Assembly (NCBI GenBank): GCA_012511185.1
Contig: JAAZGN010000192.1
Coordinates: 1 to 7,308 of the forward strand
Reading direction: 5' to 3'
DNA length: 7,308 bases
DNA from: Clostridiaceae bacterium
Lineage (GTDB): Bacteria; Bacillota; Clostridia; Saccharofermentanales; DTU023
The translations under genes and the position numbers were made by a program. Numbering within the stretch: position 1 is the first letter of the stretch; every line of letters starts with the position of its first letter. The notes below the pieces were generated by a model. The model saw only the letters and a list, made by a program, of their open reading frames with translations, did no database searches and was not told the origin of the DNA. This document shows, one piece after another, positions 1-6,044 of this stretch.

Positions 1-372
1 ACCGAGAACTGCTTCCACCCCGTCGGACAAATTGGAAGGATTGGATCCACCCCCAGACAAGGACTCACCATGACCCAGACGAAGAAATCTCCCAAGATCA
101 ATCGAGAGCGCAATCCGGGTGAGCGTTTGCTCGCAGACCAGACCGGCGCGTTTTTTAGTCATCACCCCTTCCGGGGCATCCGGGTTTTCGGCGAACAGAT
201 CTTCCGTTACGATTAACTGAAGAACGGCGTCTCCTAGAAACTCCAGCCTCTGATTATCCCTGGTCGCAAGATCCTGCTCGTAGGCAAAGGAAGGATGCGT
301 CAAAGCTTCCAGCAACAGTTGACGATCCTTAAAAGAATAACCAATACGGTTCTCCAAGGCGGTAAGATCCAT
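1..372 (-). CDS. rnc: Ribonuclease III, N-terminal part (runs off the window)
   Basis: Endoribonuclease that cuts double-stranded RNA, acting in rRNA maturation and mRNA turnover in the cytoplasm. The 124 visible residues cover most of the catalytic RNase III domain. The family signature NQRLEFLGDAVL lies at residues 40-51, with metal-binding Glu44 and Asp48. The second acidic pair is in SNLSDGVEAVLG (113-124), Asp117 and Glu120. These correspond to E. coli Glu41, Asp45, Asp114 and Glu117. Gln41 replaces the Glu38 of E. coli, a change that also occurs in other family members. The C-terminal dsRNA-binding domain (full length is usually about 225-235 residues) lies beyond the left edge. The ATG at 370-372 starts a typical N-terminus; only a weak AGG at 383-385 serves as ribosome binding site. 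The gene follows acpP after 54 bp, the familiar acpP-rnc pairing, and that spacer is strongly structured. Confidence 0.95.
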   Translation of the reverse strand, partial: MDLTALENRIGYSFKDRQLLLEALTHPSFAYEQDLATRDNQRLEFLGDAVLQLIVTEDLFAENPDAPEGVMTKKRAGLVCEQTLTRIALSIDLGRFLRLGHGESLSGGGSNPSNLSDGVEAVLG

Positions 373-417
373 GGATGGGACGCCTGAACAGGGTGTCCCG
401 TCCGCAAGGGACGGGAC
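373..417 (-). promoter_or_regulatory. Structured rnc leader with two competing hairpins
   Basis: Reading the minus strand, segment 1 GTCCCGTCC (417-409) pairs perfectly with segment 2 GGACGGGAC (403-395) across a 5-nt loop. Segment 3 GTCCCATCC (381-373), directly before the rnc ATG, is a one-mismatch copy of segment 1, so segment 2 can pair instead with segment 3 (8 of 9 pairs). Three further CCU/AGG pairs are possible at the tip of that second hairpin. The second fold would bury the weak AGG ribosome binding site and the bases up to the start codon. No T-run follows either hairpin, so neither is an intrinsic terminator. The repeats are seen directly; a regulatory role is inferred. RNase III controlling its own mRNA through a leader hairpin is known in E. 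coli. Confidence 0.5.
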
Positions 418-426
418 GGTATAGCA

Positions 427-666
427 TTACAAATGAGCGTGGACGAAGTCGACGGCATCTCCGACGGTACGGATGCGTTCCGCTTCTTCGTCCATGATCT
501 GCATGTCAAACTCGGATTCGAGCGACATGACCATTTCAACGATATCGAGGGAGTCTGCGTTCAGGTCTTCAATGATGCTTGAAGTCATCTCTATCGACTC
601 TTCGTCAATGCTTAGCTGATCCGCCAATATTGTCCGGATACGTTCCATGATTTCCTGTTTCGTCAT
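427..666 (-). CDS. acpP: Acyl carrier protein
   Basis: Small acidic cytoplasmic carrier (79 residues) that holds growing acyl chains as thioesters on a 4'-phosphopantetheine arm during fatty acid synthesis and delivers them to phospholipid acyltransferases. The attachment site is Ser39 in the motif DLNADSLDIVEMVM (34-47), and the helix II region rich in Glu and Met that contacts partner enzymes follows. Length and acidity are typical of the family. The ATG at 664-666 is chosen because a full AGGAGG lies 7 nt upstream. An in-frame ATG at 706-708 would add 14 residues that do not fit the family and has no good ribosome binding site. The gene lies 50 bp after pgsA and 54 bp before rnc. No fab, plsX or acpS gene is in the window, so its fatty acid partners are encoded elsewhere. 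Confidence 0.96.
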   Translation of the reverse strand: MTKQEIMERIRTILADQLSIDEESIEMTSSIIEDLNADSLDIVEMVMSLESEFDMQIMDEEAERIRTVGDAVDFVHAHL

Positions 667-673
667 AAAGGAT

Positions 674-679
674 CCTCCT
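674..679 (-). promoter_or_regulatory. Strong ribosome binding site of acpP
   Basis: AGGAGG on the minus strand, 7 nt before the ATG at 666. It decides the start of acpP in favour of the 79-residue protein over a 93-residue version, and fits the high expression expected of acyl carrier protein. Confidence 0.85.
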
Positions 680-716
680 AAAACCAAATTCAAGGAGTTC
701 TGCCGCATGCAATTTG

Positions 717-1340
717 CTAGACCCGCATCGCATCCGATAGAAACTCTCTATTTTTCAGCCAGTAGCCCAGGCCTGAAAACACGGTTAAGAGCAATGTAAT
801 GGCCACGAGTACATCGCCGGGAATTGTCCACGGCTGGCCATAGCCCAAAAAAGGCAGGGATGGATCGAACCATTGGACAATAATTGGTTCAAACATCAAG
901 GCTCCCAGCGTAATAATCTGGAATATGGTCTTGATTTTTCCAAACCAGCTCGCTGCAATTATCTGACCCTGCTCGATGCTGATGACCCGGATGCCCGTTA
1001 CAATGAACTCACGGGCTGCGATCAGGACAATGACAAAAGTGGAGATGCGGCCCAGCTGAACAAAGGCGGTAAAGACAGACAGTACCAGTAGTTTGTCGGC
1101 AATGGGATCCACCAGTTTGCCAAAATTGGATACCAGCCCTTGCTTTCGTGCCAGCATTCCGTCCAGCAGATCAGTCATGGCCGCCAGAACAAAGAGGACA
1201 AAGGCAATCACGCGGCCGGGAGCCGATACAATGAAGCCGGAAAAAGCACAGGTCTCGCAATAAGGCAAAGGCAAAAGAAAAAACAGAATAAACGGAATCA
1301 TGATGATTCTTGAAAGAGTCAGTTTATTTGCAATATTCAT
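717..1340 (-). CDS. pgsA: CDP-diacylglycerol--glycerol-3-phosphate 3-phosphatidyltransferase
   Basis: Integral membrane enzyme making phosphatidylglycerol phosphate from CDP-diacylglycerol and glycerol-3-phosphate, the committed step to phosphatidylglycerol and cardiolipin. The 207-residue protein has the complete CDP-alcohol phosphatidyltransferase motif at residues 57-82. Asp57, Asp60, Gly61, Ala64, Arg65, Gly74, Asp78 and Asp82 match the pattern D-x2-D-G-x2-A-R-x8-G-x3-D-x3-D, so the metal and CDP site is intact. Hydrophobic segments occur around residues 12-27, 42-56, 84-96 and 100-112 and toward the C-terminus, as expected for this multi-pass family. The N-terminus MNIANKLTLSRI is typical of PgsA. 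The start codon lies inside the 3' end of rimO (17-nt overlap), with TAGGAG 9 nt before it, implying coupled translation. The PgsA assignment over other CDP-alcohol transferases rests on overall similarity and on its known place beside rimO. Confidence 0.93.
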   Translation of the reverse strand: MNIANKLTLSRIIMIPFILFFLLPLPYCETCAFSGFIVSAPGRVIAFVLFVLAAMTDLLDGMLARKQGLVSNFGKLVDPIADKLLVLSVFTAFVQLGRISTFVIVLIAAREFIVTGIRVISIEQGQIIAASWFGKIKTIFQIITLGALMFEPIIVQWFDPSLPFLGYGQPWTIPGDVLVAITLLLTVFSGLGYWLKNREFLSDAMRV

Positions 1341-2676
1341 TCAAAGACACTCCTACAAGTTCATAGGGCCGGGCATCCACAATGCGCACGGCCGGCCTGC
1401 TGCCAATCACAAGGTCAGGGCTTGTGGCTGCAACAAAAATAATAGGATCAATGTCCGGCGCCTCGCCGAAGCTTCTCCCATGAAAGAGTATACCACGCGC
1501 ATCGACTCCTTCGAAAAGGACCCGTGTTACCTGGCCGATCCTTTTCTTGTTAGCTTCGAGTGCGATTTCCTTTTGGGTTTCCATAATTATCGCGGCACGG
1601 GAGGCTGCTGTGGCCCGGGAGACCTGATCCTGCATCCGTGCCGCGGGAGTTCCATCCTCGGGAGAGAAGACAAAACAACCGAGGCGGTCAAAACGGATCT
1701 TTCTGACATATTCGAGTAATTGCAAAAACTCCTCCTCCCCTTCCCCGGGGAAACCTGTGATGACGGTGGACCGGATGACGATCCGAGGGATGCGCTGGCG
1801 GAATTTTTCAATGGTTTGGGTAATCTCCTCGATGGTTTCGCGGCGTCTCATACGCGCCAGGATGGAATTGGATGCGTGCTGGATAGGAAGATCGACATAG
1901 GGGGCCAGCTTGGGATTGGAGGCCATTTCTTCAATCAATTCATCTGTCACGGCATCGGCATAAAAATAGAGGCAGCGGATCAGTTCAACGTCCGGCAGCT
2001 CCTTTGTCAACTGCTTCAAGAGCGCCGCCAGTGTCGGCCTCTCCTTCAGGTCCATGCCGTAGCGCGTTGTGTCCTGAGCGACCAGGATCAGTTCGCGGAC
2101 ACCCTGCTTCGCCAAATGCCGCGCCTCATTCAGGATTGTCCGCGGTTGCCTCGAACGTTGGGGGCCGCGCAAGCGCGGGATGGTACAATAAGAGCAGGCA
2201 TTGGAGCAACCTTCTGCAATTTTCAAATAGGCGTAGGTGCCCGCATGAGCGGACGGAACCCGGTTGATATCCAGGTATGACACATCACCCGGCGGACCGG
2301 GATAGTGCAAGCGCAGGTCATCCCCCCGGGCCAAGCCTTTGAGGGTATCGACAATGGCCCCGTATTCTCCCGTTCCTAGGATGGCGTCCACTTCGGGAAA
2401 TTCAAAGAGGATCTCATCCCTGTAACGCTGAGGCAGGCAACCGGTAACAATCAGAAAAGAATCCCCTCCCTTTTGCTCCGCCAGGTCAAGGATGGCCTCA
2501 ATGGCCTCCTCAACAGCAGGCTCAATAAAAGCACATGTATTGATGATGAGAAAGCGGGCTGAACGGGGGTCACTATTGAAGGAAAAACCCGCCTCTTTCA
2601 GAAGAGCGCTCATGCATTCTGAATCAACTTCATTCTTGGGGCAGCCAAGTGACAAAAGATAAAAGGACTGATTCAT
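1324..2676 (-). CDS. rimO: Ribosomal protein S12 (Asp) methylthiotransferase
   Basis: Radical SAM enzyme that adds a methylthio group to the beta carbon of the conserved aspartate of ribosomal protein S12. In the 450-residue protein the N-terminal methylthiotransferase domain carries three cysteines for the auxiliary iron-sulfur cluster: Cys12 (LGCPKNEVDSE), Cys48 (NTCAF) and Cys80 (TGCLPQRY). The radical SAM domain has Cys157, Cys161 and Cys164 in EGCSNACSYCTIP, followed by RGPQRSR and ITGFPGE. A TRAM-like region occupies roughly the last 70 residues. The LGCPKN start, the PEVDAILGTGEY stretch and the RGPxxSR motif favour RimO over the tRNA enzymes MiaB and MtaB. The ATG at 2674-2676 is chosen because homologs begin just before LGCPKN and it forms an ATGA overlap with the recX stop. 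A longer in-frame version from 2796 would add 40 unrelated residues that overlap recX. Confidence 0.95.
   Translation of the reverse strand: MNQSFYLLSLGCPKNEVDSECMSALLKEAGFSFNSDPRSARFLIINTCAFIEPAVEEAIEAILDLAEQKGGDSFLIVTGCLPQRYRDEILFEFPEVDAILGTGEYGAIVDTLKGLARGDDLRLHYPGPPGDVSYLDINRVPSAHAGTYAYLKIAEGCSNACSYCTIPRLRGPQRSRQPRTILNEARHLAKQGVRELILVAQDTTRYGMDLKERPTLAALLKQLTKELPDVELIRCLYFYADAVTDELIEEMASNPKLAPYVDLPIQHASNSILARMRRRETIEEITQTIEKFRQRIPRIVIRSTVITGFPGEGEEEFLQLLEYVRKIRFDRLGCFVFSPEDGTPAARMQDQVSRATAASRAAIIMETQKEIALEANKKRIGQVTRVLFEGVDARGILFHGRSFGEAPDIDPIIFVAATSPDLVIGSRPAVRIVDARPYELVGVSLNEYCK
1350..1355 (-). promoter_or_regulatory. Ribosome binding site of pgsA inside the rimO 3' end
   Basis: TAGGAG on the minus strand, 9 nt before the pgsA ATG at 1338-1340 and within the last codons of rimO. 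It supports the overlapping start and translational coupling of the two genes. Confidence 0.7.
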
Positions 2677-3128
2677 GATCCCAGCAGGTTTTTGATCACC
2701 TCGCGTGCCAGGCCAGCCGGATAGCCGCGCCGTGTCAGGAGTTTCATCATCTCCATCTCCTGATCCGGAGAAGGGTCGGAGTAGACGTGCCGGCAAAGCT
2801 GCGCTGCTGTGTCGTGGTCTTCATCAAGATGCAGAACAAAACGCTCCGCAATCTCCGGTTCGATTCCGTTTTGGATGAGTACAGCGATCATGCTACGCCG
2901 CGATCTGGTTTTCCTCCCATGGTAGCGGGCAGCGACTGCAGCAGCTGCTCGTTCGTCATCAATGTAGCCGATCCCCATGAAATAGGCGACGACTTGGTCT
3001 GCGGTCTTTGGATCAACTCCTTTGCGCAGGAGATTTCGTCTGACACGGCCTGACGATTTCGAATGATCGATCCCGATGAAGGCAGCAGCCTTTTTTCGTG
3101 CTTCTTCAAAAATTTCCAATTGGCTCAT
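2673..3128 (-). CDS. recX: Regulatory protein RecX
   Basis: Small cytoplasmic modulator that binds RecA filaments and usually limits their growth or strand exchange activity. The 151-residue protein is basic in its first half, with a helical repeat pattern typical of RecX. The family hallmark GYIDDERAAAA lies at residues 54-64, preceded by a first repeat (about 10-50) with RRNLLRKGV. A second repeat (about 68-105) includes LIQNGIEPEIAERFV, and a third (about 106-148) ends in LLTRRGYPAGLAREVI. Its length matches short RecX proteins. Its ATG overlaps the recA stop as ATGA and its own stop overlaps the rimO start the same way. No clear ribosome binding site precedes it, so translation probably depends on ribosomes finishing recA. 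That would keep RecX well below RecA in amount, an inference consistent with its role. Confidence 0.93.
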   Translation of the reverse strand: MSQLEIFEEARKKAAAFIGIDHSKSSGRVRRNLLRKGVDPKTADQVVAYFMGIGYIDDERAAAAVAARYHGRKTRSRRSMIAVLIQNGIEPEIAERFVLHLDEDHDTAAQLCRHVYSDPSPDQEMEMMKLLTRRGYPAGLAREVIKNLLGS

Positions 3129-4255
3129 AAATCGAGACCGAGCATGGCATCGACGTCGGCATCGAGCAAATCATCTGCTTCATGATCCAGCTGTCCGGAA
3201 TCGACGCTTTGGCGGCCGGAGTCATCCAGGTAGTAGTCGCGGACCTCCTCTTCGATCTCTTCATAGAGTTCACGATTGTCTTCTTCCTCGAGGAAAGCGC
3301 GCACGTTGTCACGTCCCTGCCCCAACCTTTGGTCTTTGTAGGAAAACCAGGATCCGCTTTTCTTAATAATGTCCGCGTCAACGCCCATATCGAGGACACA
3401 ACCGGTTTGGGAAATCCCACGGCCGTAAAGGATATCGAACTCCGCTTCATGGAATGGAGCTGCCACCTTATTTTTAACGACCTTGGCGCGTGTCCTCGAA
3501 CCGATCAACTTGTCCCCCATCTCGATCTTGCCAATGCGCCGGATATCCAATCTGACACTGGCATAGAACTTGAGCGCCCTGCCCCCCGTTGTCGTCTCCG
3601 GGCTGCCGAACATAACGCCAATCTTTTCGCGCAACTGGTTGATGAAGATAACCATGGTACGGCTTTTATTAATGACTGCAGCCAATTTTCTCAGGGCTTG
3701 CGACATCAAACGAGCCTGAAGACCGACAACGGCATCGCCCATTTCCCCGTCAATCTCTGCGCGGGGCACAAGGGCGGCAACGGAATCGATCACGATCACA
3801 TCGACCGCGCCCGACCGCGCCAGGGCTTCGGTGATTTCAAGCGCCTGCTCGCCGTAATCAGGTTGAGATACGATCAGGTTTTCAATATCGACACCGAGAT
3901 TCGCGGCATAAGATGGATCAAGTGAATGTTCTGCGTCAATGAAGGCGGCGATGCCGCCGCGTTTTTGAGCTTCCGCAATGCTGTGGAGTGCTACCGTGGT
4001 TTTTCCCGATGATTCAGGTCCGTAAACCTCAATCACCCTCCCGCGCGGCAATCCGCCAATGCCAAGCGCCACATCCAAAGAAAGTGCCCCGGTCGGGATC
4101 GACTCCACTTCCATGACTTCCGTGTCGCCAAGCGTCAAGACAGCCCCCTTGCCGAAATCCTTTTCGATTCGGTCAAGGGCCGCTTTTAACGCAACCTGAC
4201 GATCCTTATCCTCTCTTGGCTTAATATCCTGTTTTGATTTGGCTCCCTTGGCCAT
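3125..4255 (-). CDS. recA: Recombinase RecA
   Basis: ATP-dependent strand exchange protein that forms filaments on single-stranded DNA and triggers LexA self-cleavage. The 376-residue protein has Walker A GPESSGKT (79-86), catalytic Glu109 in DAEHSLDP, Walker B VIVIDS (153-158), loop L1 around 171-178 (EMGDAVVG) and the L2 region in INQLREKIGVMFGSPETTTGG. The C-terminus is long and very acidic, ending DADVDAMLGLDL. The ATG at 4253-4255 is chosen because GGGAGG lies 5 nt upstream and MAKGAKSKQ resembles other RecA starts. An in-frame ATG at 4325-4327 would add 24 residues, but it lies at or upstream of the transcription start expected from the promoter found here. L1 is unusual: Ala-Val replaces the common Ser-His. 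recX follows with an ATGA overlap. Expression is probably SOS-induced through the adjacent LexA-type operator. Confidence 0.98.
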   Translation of the reverse strand: MAKGAKSKQDIKPREDKDRQVALKAALDRIEKDFGKGAVLTLGDTEVMEVESIPTGALSLDVALGIGGLPRGRVIEVYGPESSGKTTVALHSIAEAQKRGGIAAFIDAEHSLDPSYAANLGVDIENLIVSQPDYGEQALEITEALARSGAVDVIVIDSVAALVPRAEIDGEMGDAVVGLQARLMSQALRKLAAVINKSRTMVIFINQLREKIGVMFGSPETTTGGRALKFYASVRLDIRRIGKIEMGDKLIGSRTRAKVVKNKVAAPFHEAEFDILYGRGISQTGCVLDMGVDADIIKKSGSWFSYKDQRLGQGRDNVRAFLEEEDNRELYEEIEEEVRDYYLDDSGRQSVDSGQLDHEADDLLDADVDAMLGLDL

Positions 4256-4260
4256 GGCAA

Positions 4261-4266
4261 CCTCCC
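4261..4266 (-). promoter_or_regulatory. Ribosome binding site that fixes the recA start
   Basis: GGGAGG on the minus strand, 5 nt before the ATG at 4255. The alternative ATG at 4327 has no comparable site, so this supports the 376-residue RecA. Confidence 0.85.
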
Positions 4267-4302
4267 GCTGATTATCATTCAAATTTTCTATCTGACAGTT
4301 CA

Positions 4303-4314
4303 GAACTTTTGTTC
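4303..4314 (-). promoter_or_regulatory. LexA (DinR-type) SOS operator
   Basis: Perfect palindrome GAAC-AAAA-GTTC on the minus strand, matching the GAAC-N4-GTTC core of the Gram-positive SOS box. It sits about 10-21 nt downstream of the transcription start expected from the promoter at 4331-4359, so a bound repressor would block initiation or escape. A third half-site GAAC overlaps on the recA side, giving an 11-bp inverted repeat AGTTC-A-GAACT at 4297-4307. No E. coli type CTGT-N8-ACAG box was found. LexA itself is not encoded in the window. Confidence 0.82.
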
Positions 4315-4330
4315 CTTCTCGGCTCATTCC

Positions 4331-4359
4331 ATCTTACCGAAAGTGTCCGGCCGCGTCAA
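4331..4359 (-). promoter_or_regulatory. Vegetative sigma promoter of recA
   Basis: The -35 box TTGACG (4354-4359) and -10 box TAAGAT (4331-4336) are separated by exactly 17 bp, each differing from consensus by one base. Transcription should begin near 4324, giving a leader of about 70 nt that contains the SOS operator and the recA ribosome binding site. It lies in the largest intergenic gap in the window, between murJ and recA. Confidence 0.82.
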
Positions 4360-4418
4360 TCGAAATGTCATTCCGCTCCCGCTTTTGATCGCCTTTTCGA
4401 CCCTGCCTGTCCCTCCGG

Positions 4419-6044
4419 TCACGGTCGGGCAGGAGACAGCTTCAGGAAACGACGGATCATGCCCTGCAAATCCTTTGACTCACGGAACTTGATGGCAATT
4501 CCCGTCAGGTAGTAGGTCATCATGGCCAACATGGCCTTGATGGCGTATAAAACGAGTTGCATCAGCTTGGTGGCCGGTTCAAGCGGCAGAGTATTCAGCC
4601 CCAGGATGACAATGACCGTCGCCGCTGAGCACAAGGCCAAGCGAAGATAGAAAGGAAGCATCCGGTAGGGTCTGGCCTTTTTTATGTGAAGGCGATAAAG
4701 AACCGCGATCATGACCATGTTGATGGTGCTGTTCAAGATGTATGCGAGCGGCAGACCATAGATCCCTAAATCCAATACCTGTGTAAACAAGATACAGAAG
4801 AGGGGGTTGAGCACCAGTGAAATGAGCGATGTCACAAGCGAAACGCGGGTCATGTGGCGGGCGTAAAAAGCCTGGTTGGTCACCTCATAGAAGGTCAAAA
4901 AGAAGATGGCCGGACTATATAGGCGAAGCAGGTTTCCTTCAATGAGAAGATTTTCAAGAGGTATGGCGCCGCCCCATTGAAAGACCGCTTCAACCGTCTC
5001 TTCTGCCATGACTGCGAATATGAGGATGAAGGGGGTGACATAATAAAGTGCCCGGCGAAGCGATTCGGTATAGATCTTCCTCATGTCCTCGTAACTTCGG
5101 TTGGCAAAGGCCCGTGTCAGGTTGGGTGACATGACGCTTGCAACTGCGAGCGCGAAGATCCCGTAGGGTAGTTTCCACATGGTCTGGGCGTGGCGCAGCG
5201 AGGTCACGGCTCCGGTAAACTGGTTGGCAAAAGCTGTTTGAATAATTGAGTTAAGCTGGATTGCCGTACCTGAAATCAAAGTGGGGACCGCAAGCCGCAT
5301 CAGGCGCCGATAGCCGCGGTCCTGCAGATCGATGAGCGGCTTGTAATGAATGACGCGTCTGGCCATGAAAGCCAGGTATAAGAAATTGACGGCGGATGAG
5401 ATCACGACGCCGAACGCGACCTTGGCGGGGGCTCCCGATGTTTGATCACCCCACCGGATCATGAAGAAGATGCAGACAAGGTTGTAGAGGGTTGTCGTAA
5501 AGGCGGCCCGCTGAAAGAGTTTGTGCCCGTTCAGGACGCCCACGCACATGCCGGCCAGAAAGAGGAAGATGGTCTGAGGAAAAAGCATCCGGGCGACGGC
5601 GGTGGCACGCTCAATAATGGCGGCATCCTTGTTGGGATTGTAAACACTTATGATCGGTCCCGCGAATAATTCTCCCAGTAAAATGGCAATCAGAAATGCA
5701 ATCAGGAAGACATTGATCAGGGTGCTGAGACTTCGCCAAAGCTTCTTTTCCTCATCCCGGGCCAAGGCAGAAGATACCGCCGGTGTGACTGCCGCGGCAA
5801 AGGTACCGCCGACGAGCAGCTGGTAGAACAAGTCGGGGATTTGAAAACCGATAAAATAGGCATCCGTATTGACGCCATAACCGAAGGTTGGCGCGATCAG
5901 GATCTCTCTTGCAAATCCTGTCAACTTGGCGGTCGCAAGAGAAAACATGAGGAGGGCTGTTGCCCTTCCCGAAGATAAAACACGCATGCCCTTCTTTCGC
6001 GGATCCGTTAAAAGCCGGCCGTATTCATCCTTGCGCCTTCTCAT
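4419..6044 (-). CDS. murJ: Lipid II flippase of the MurJ/MviN family
   Basis: Polytopic inner membrane transporter of the MOP superfamily, expected to move lipid-linked peptidoglycan precursor to the outer face of the membrane. The 541-residue protein has many hydrophobic segments from about residue 28 to 520. The N-terminal family motif is clear: KLTGFAREILIAPTFG (40-55) with Arg46, then NTDAYFIGFQIP (59-70) with Asp61. The segment KLPYGIFALAVASVMSPNLTRAF (291-313, of which the Pro-Tyr-Gly-Ile-Phe core is typical) matches TM8 of MurJ. At the position of the E. coli Asp269-Arg270 pair it has Gln287-Thr288. The ATG at 6042-6044 overlaps the cinA stop as ATGA; an internal ATG at 5985-5987 is possible because it has a purine-rich AAGAAGG, though only 2 nt away. 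Finding this gene between cinA and recA is unusual. The family is secure, but true lipid II activity is inferred. Confidence 0.88.
   Translation of the reverse strand: MRRRKDEYGRLLTDPRKKGMRVLSSGRATALLMFSLATAKLTGFAREILIAPTFGYGVNTDAYFIGFQIPDLFYQLLVGGTFAAAVTPAVSSALARDEEKKLWRSLSTLINVFLIAFLIAILLGELFAGPIISVYNPNKDAAIIERATAVARMLFPQTIFLFLAGMCVGVLNGHKLFQRAAFTTTLYNLVCIFFMIRWGDQTSGAPAKVAFGVVISSAVNFLYLAFMARRVIHYKPLIDLQDRGYRRLMRLAVPTLISGTAIQLNSIIQTAFANQFTGAVTSLRHAQTMWKLPYGIFALAVASVMSPNLTRAFANRSYEDMRKIYTESLRRALYYVTPFILIFAVMAEETVEAVFQWGGAIPLENLLIEGNLLRLYSPAIFFLTFYEVTNQAFYARHMTRVSLVTSLISLVLNPLFCILFTQVLDLGIYGLPLAYILNSTINMVMIAVLYRLHIKKARPYRMLPFYLRLALCSAATVIVILGLNTLPLEPATKLMQLVLYAIKAMLAMMTYYLTGIAIKFRESKDLQGMIRRFLKLSPARP

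Noticed and set aside
395..417. Perfect 9-bp hairpin after acpP as an intrinsic terminator
   Set aside because: No T-run follows it on either strand, and rnc follows closely in the same direction.
373..426. acpP and rnc share a reading frame with 18 sense codons between them (possible read-through fusion)
   Set aside because: A stop-free run of 18 codons is expected by chance nearly half the time, and both genes have proper ends.
1720..2280. Plus-strand open frame of 186 codons opposite rimO
   Set aside because: Antisense to the radical SAM domain of rimO, with no recognisable protein features.
2677..2796. 40-residue N-terminal extension of RimO
   Set aside because: It overlaps recX in another frame and is unlike any RimO N-terminus; the ATG at 2676 begins just before LGCPKN.
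3182..3925. Long plus-strand open frame of 247 codons opposite recA
   Set aside because: It lies wholly antisense to a certain recA gene, its product resembles no family I know, and it has no ribosome binding site of note. It is a shadow of recA codon use.
4256..4327. 24-residue N-terminal extension of RecA
   Set aside because: Its ATG is at or before the predicted transcription start and lacks a ribosome binding site, and the stretch contains the SOS operator.
4401..4440. Possible terminator stem at the end of murJ (CCTGCC and GGCAGG arms on the minus strand)
   Set aside because: The arms are far apart, one lies inside the murJ coding sequence, and no T-run follows.
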